DNA of 64,000 bases. Source: Phycisphaerae bacterium. Its GTDB lineage: Bacteria; Planctomycetota; Phycisphaerae; Phycisphaerales; UBA1924. The DNA lies in contig VGXM01000010.1 of the NCBI GenBank assembly GCA_016873295.1, positions 24,023 through 88,022 of the forward strand. The letters run 5' to 3'. Shown here piece by piece: positions 62,315 through 64,000 of this stretch. Positions within the stretch are counted from its first letter, which is position 1, and every line of letters begins with the position of its first letter. The notes beneath the pieces are model-generated. The model did not search any database, had not been told where the DNA came from, and worked only from the letters and a program-made list of their open reading frames with translations. A program made the translations under genes and the position numbers.

Positions 62315-63181
62315 GTGAGCACCCTGCAACTGGATCGACAGTCGGCCCGGAGGCGCACGCGCGTGGCGGGCGCGATCGGCGCGGCCCTGCTGGCGGGGGG
62401 CCTGTGGTACGGCGCGTGGGCCATCGCCAACGACCGCGCCCCCGCCAGCGCCGAGAGCATCCTCGCCGGCGCCGTCGCCGACGTCCCCAAGCCGGCGCCC
62501 ATGCGCACGGTGTCGACGAGCGTGGACCTGCCCGCGGCGGGGACCAACCTGGCGCGGATCGCCAACCGTCCCGTGCCGCCCACCCCCACGCCGACGGCCG
62601 CGGCGGGGGCGGCGCCGGCGCCCGCCCAGCCCGCGATGAGCGTGCGATTCCTCGGCGTCATCACCGAGCCGAACCGACTGCTGGCCCTGCTCCACGCGGG
62701 GGGTCGGCAGCGGGTCGTGGGCGTGGACGCGGTGGTGCCGGCGGATCCCGAGGGGTCGCGCCTGCTCCGCGTGCGGCAGGTGACGCGCGACGCGATCGTC
62801 CTGCTCGACGGGTCCAAGGAGATCCGCCTCGAGCGTGCCGCCCGGACCGGGCCGGCGGTCACCTACGTCGCGGCGAACCCGGAGCTGGCGGCGGCGGGCG
62901 GGACGATCCCGGGGTACGCCCCGACCGGCGTGCCCTCCAACCCGCCCTACCCGGCGGGCGTCGCGGGCGGGGTGTCGAGCACCGGGCAACCACTCACGGG
63001 GCTGGACCGCATGCGCGAGATGCAGCGGAGCTTCGAGCAGAGGCGCGGCCTGGCCTCCGCCGTGCCGGAGGTCAAGGTGATCGGGGGCGATGCCGTGGGC
63101 GAGACGGACGGCGAGGCGCCTCCCCCGGCCGGGGTGCCCAAGGCCGTCCCGATCCCGCCGGACGGCGACAAGCCCAAGTGA
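62315..63181 (+). CDS. GspC/PilP-like inner membrane protein
   Basis: A 288-aa protein. One helix (about 20-40, VAGAIGAALLAGGLWYGAWA), a Pro-rich linker, then a small HR domain with SVRFLGVITEPNRLLALLHAGG, VVGVDAVVPAD and AIVLLDGSKEIRLERA, as in GspC or PilP, which links the inner-membrane platform to the outer-membrane secretin. GTG start after GGAGA. Confidence 0.7.
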   Translation: MSTLQLDRQSARRRTRVAGAIGAALLAGGLWYGAWAIANDRAPASAESILAGAVADVPKPAPMRTVSTSVDLPAAGTNLARIANRPVPPTPTPTAAAGAAPAPAQPAMSVRFLGVITEPNRLLALLHAGGRQRVVGVDAVVPADPEGSRLLRVRQVTRDAIVLLDGSKEIRLERAARTGPAVTYVAANPELAAAGGTIPGYAPTGVPSNPPYPAGVAGGVSSTGQPLTGLDRMREMQRSFEQRRGLASAVPEVKVIGGDAVGETDGEAPPPAGVPKAVPIPPDGDKPK

Positions 63182-63197
63182 CCCGACGGAGACGCGA

Positions 63198-64000
63198 TTG
63201 AGGATCTGCTACGTCCGACAGTCCGACCGCGGCGCCCGCCTGGCAGGCGTCCGCCTTGTCGGCGAGCTGCTCGATCGCGGGTGGGCGCCGCACAAGCCCC
63301 AGCCCGCGGGCGCCCTGCACGACCACGCCGAGCGGGCGGACCCGGTGCCGGCGATCCGGGCGGCGGCGGAGTGGATCAAGACCCTCCTGGTCGCGGGCGG
63401 TGGGGAGAGCGACCGGATCCCCATCCTGTGCCTCGATCCCGACGGCATGGCCTGCTCGTGGGTGACGGCGCCGAGCGCCAGCCCCGCGCTGATCGCGGCG
63501 GTGGCGCGGAGCGGGCCGAGCAGCCCGGAGGGGATCGAGGGGGAGGCGTCGGCGCCGCCGACGCCGCTGAGCTACTTCGCCCCCACGCCGCTGGACTCCT
63601 GCGTCCAGGCCATGCAGGCCCCCGAGCCCCCCGCGCCGGCCGCCAAGGGCCAGCCCGCGCCCCGCGCGCTCCCGCAGCGCGTCGCCGTGCTCGGGGCCGG
63701 CGACGCGGCGGCCCGCGTGCTCATCGACGAGCTGGATCGCCAGGGCGTGGAGTGCGGGGCCGTCATCACGCTGTGGCACGCCATCGCGTCGGCGTGGGAC
63801 CGCGGCGCCGGCCCCTCGCGGAGCGGGGTCGTCGCCGAGGCGCCCCAGGTCGTGGGCAGCGTGCTGATCGACGGCCAGGGCCGGCTGATCTGGGCCTGGT
63901 CGCGGGCGCGAGCGCTGCTGGCCGGCGGCATGTTCCGCGTCGCCATGGCGGCGCCGACCGACCCCGACCTGCCGGCGACGCCCGCGCCCGACCAGGCGGA
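63198..64000 (+). CDS. GspL/PilM-like secretion platform protein, partial
   Basis: Open frame from a TTG start at 63198 (GGAGA upstream) to the window edge: LRICYVRQSDRGARLAGVRL, then a Pro/Ala-rich middle and RVAVLGAGDAAARVLIDELD. Third positions are over 90% G or C throughout, so it is coding. Its place after the GspC-like gene suggests GspL or PilM; no ATPase motif is complete in the visible part. Confidence 0.6.
   Translation, partial: MRICYVRQSDRGARLAGVRLVGELLDRGWAPHKPQPAGALHDHAERADPVPAIRAAAEWIKTLLVAGGGESDRIPILCLDPDGMACSWVTAPSASPALIAAVARSGPSSPEGIEGEASAPPTPLSYFAPTPLDSCVQAMQAPEPPAPAAKGQPAPRALPQRVAVLGAGDAAARVLIDELDRQGVECGAVITLWHAIASAWDRGAGPSRSGVVAEAPQVVGSVLIDGQGRLIWAWSRARALLAGGMFRVAMAAPTDPDLPATPAPDQA

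Overview
This window is about 72% GC and nearly fully coded. It most likely comes from a planctomycete of the Phycisphaerae type. Evidence: a 53-residue small basic protein typical of the Planctomycetes-Verrucomicrobia-Chlamydiae group, a Minf_1886-family protein, a secreted protein ending in two dockerin-like calcium loops, pseudopilins with Pro-rich extensions, and dispersed GC-rich palindromes of the kind that translate as S-P-T-R-K-R-G. I found no rRNA, tRNA or CRISPR array.

Layout. 0-4.2 kb: end of a small membrane protein, a cysteine desulfurase, an MlaF-like ATPase, an orphan NuoI, a single-pass membrane protein and the small basic protein. 4.2-11.3 kb: the most unusual region. Two paralogous three-gene cassettes on the minus strand each encode a secreted membrane-anchored protein, a small Cys-rich secreted protein, and a fusion of a MauE/DoxX-like membrane domain to a type IV prepilin. 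An IS110-type element lies between them, and the fusion gene of the second cassette is frameshifted. 11.5-20.1 kb: Glu/Leu-type dehydrogenase, M20 amidohydrolase, HD-GYP protein, orphan solute-binding protein, coiled-coil membrane protein, O-antigen-ligase-like protein. 20.2-34.3 kb: housekeeping genes (a UvrC lacking its C-terminal HhH domain, rnpA, yidD, TetR regulator, pyrF, DUF971, a phosphoribosyltransferase/hydrolase pair, recG, a helix-turn-helix protein, polX, ffh). 34.3-43.6 kb: dockerin-type secreted protein, a four-unit MITE-like array, AI-2E-type transporter, Minf_1886 protein, and a translationally coupled resB-ccsA-alkyladenine glycosylase set. 43.7-57 kb: amidohydrolase, OmpA lipoprotein, M60-like peptidase, MlaE-like permease, queA, M14 peptidase, SpoIID-domain protein, lipoprotein, dprA. 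57-64 kb: lexA with a good promoter and candidate operator, a 91-bp palindromic tandem array, and a type II secretion pseudopilin operon running off the end.

How genes work together. The operon at 59-64 kb encodes pseudopilus parts (GspG, I/H, J and K-like, then C-like and L-like proteins). It could assemble the prepilin domains of the 4-11 kb cassettes, though this is inference. MlaF and MlaE, normally neighbours, are 46 kb apart. ResB and CcsA form a system II cytochrome c maturation pair.

Window-wide signals. At least 14 genes have a -10-like TANNNT hexamer 5-9 nt before the start codon and no ribosome-binding site, which suggests leaderless transcription. Three families of GC-rich palindromes (called P1, P2 and P3 here) sit just after genes. 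A 185-bp element with perfect 15-bp terminal inverted repeats occurs once alone, inside a membrane protein gene, and once as a 721-bp array.
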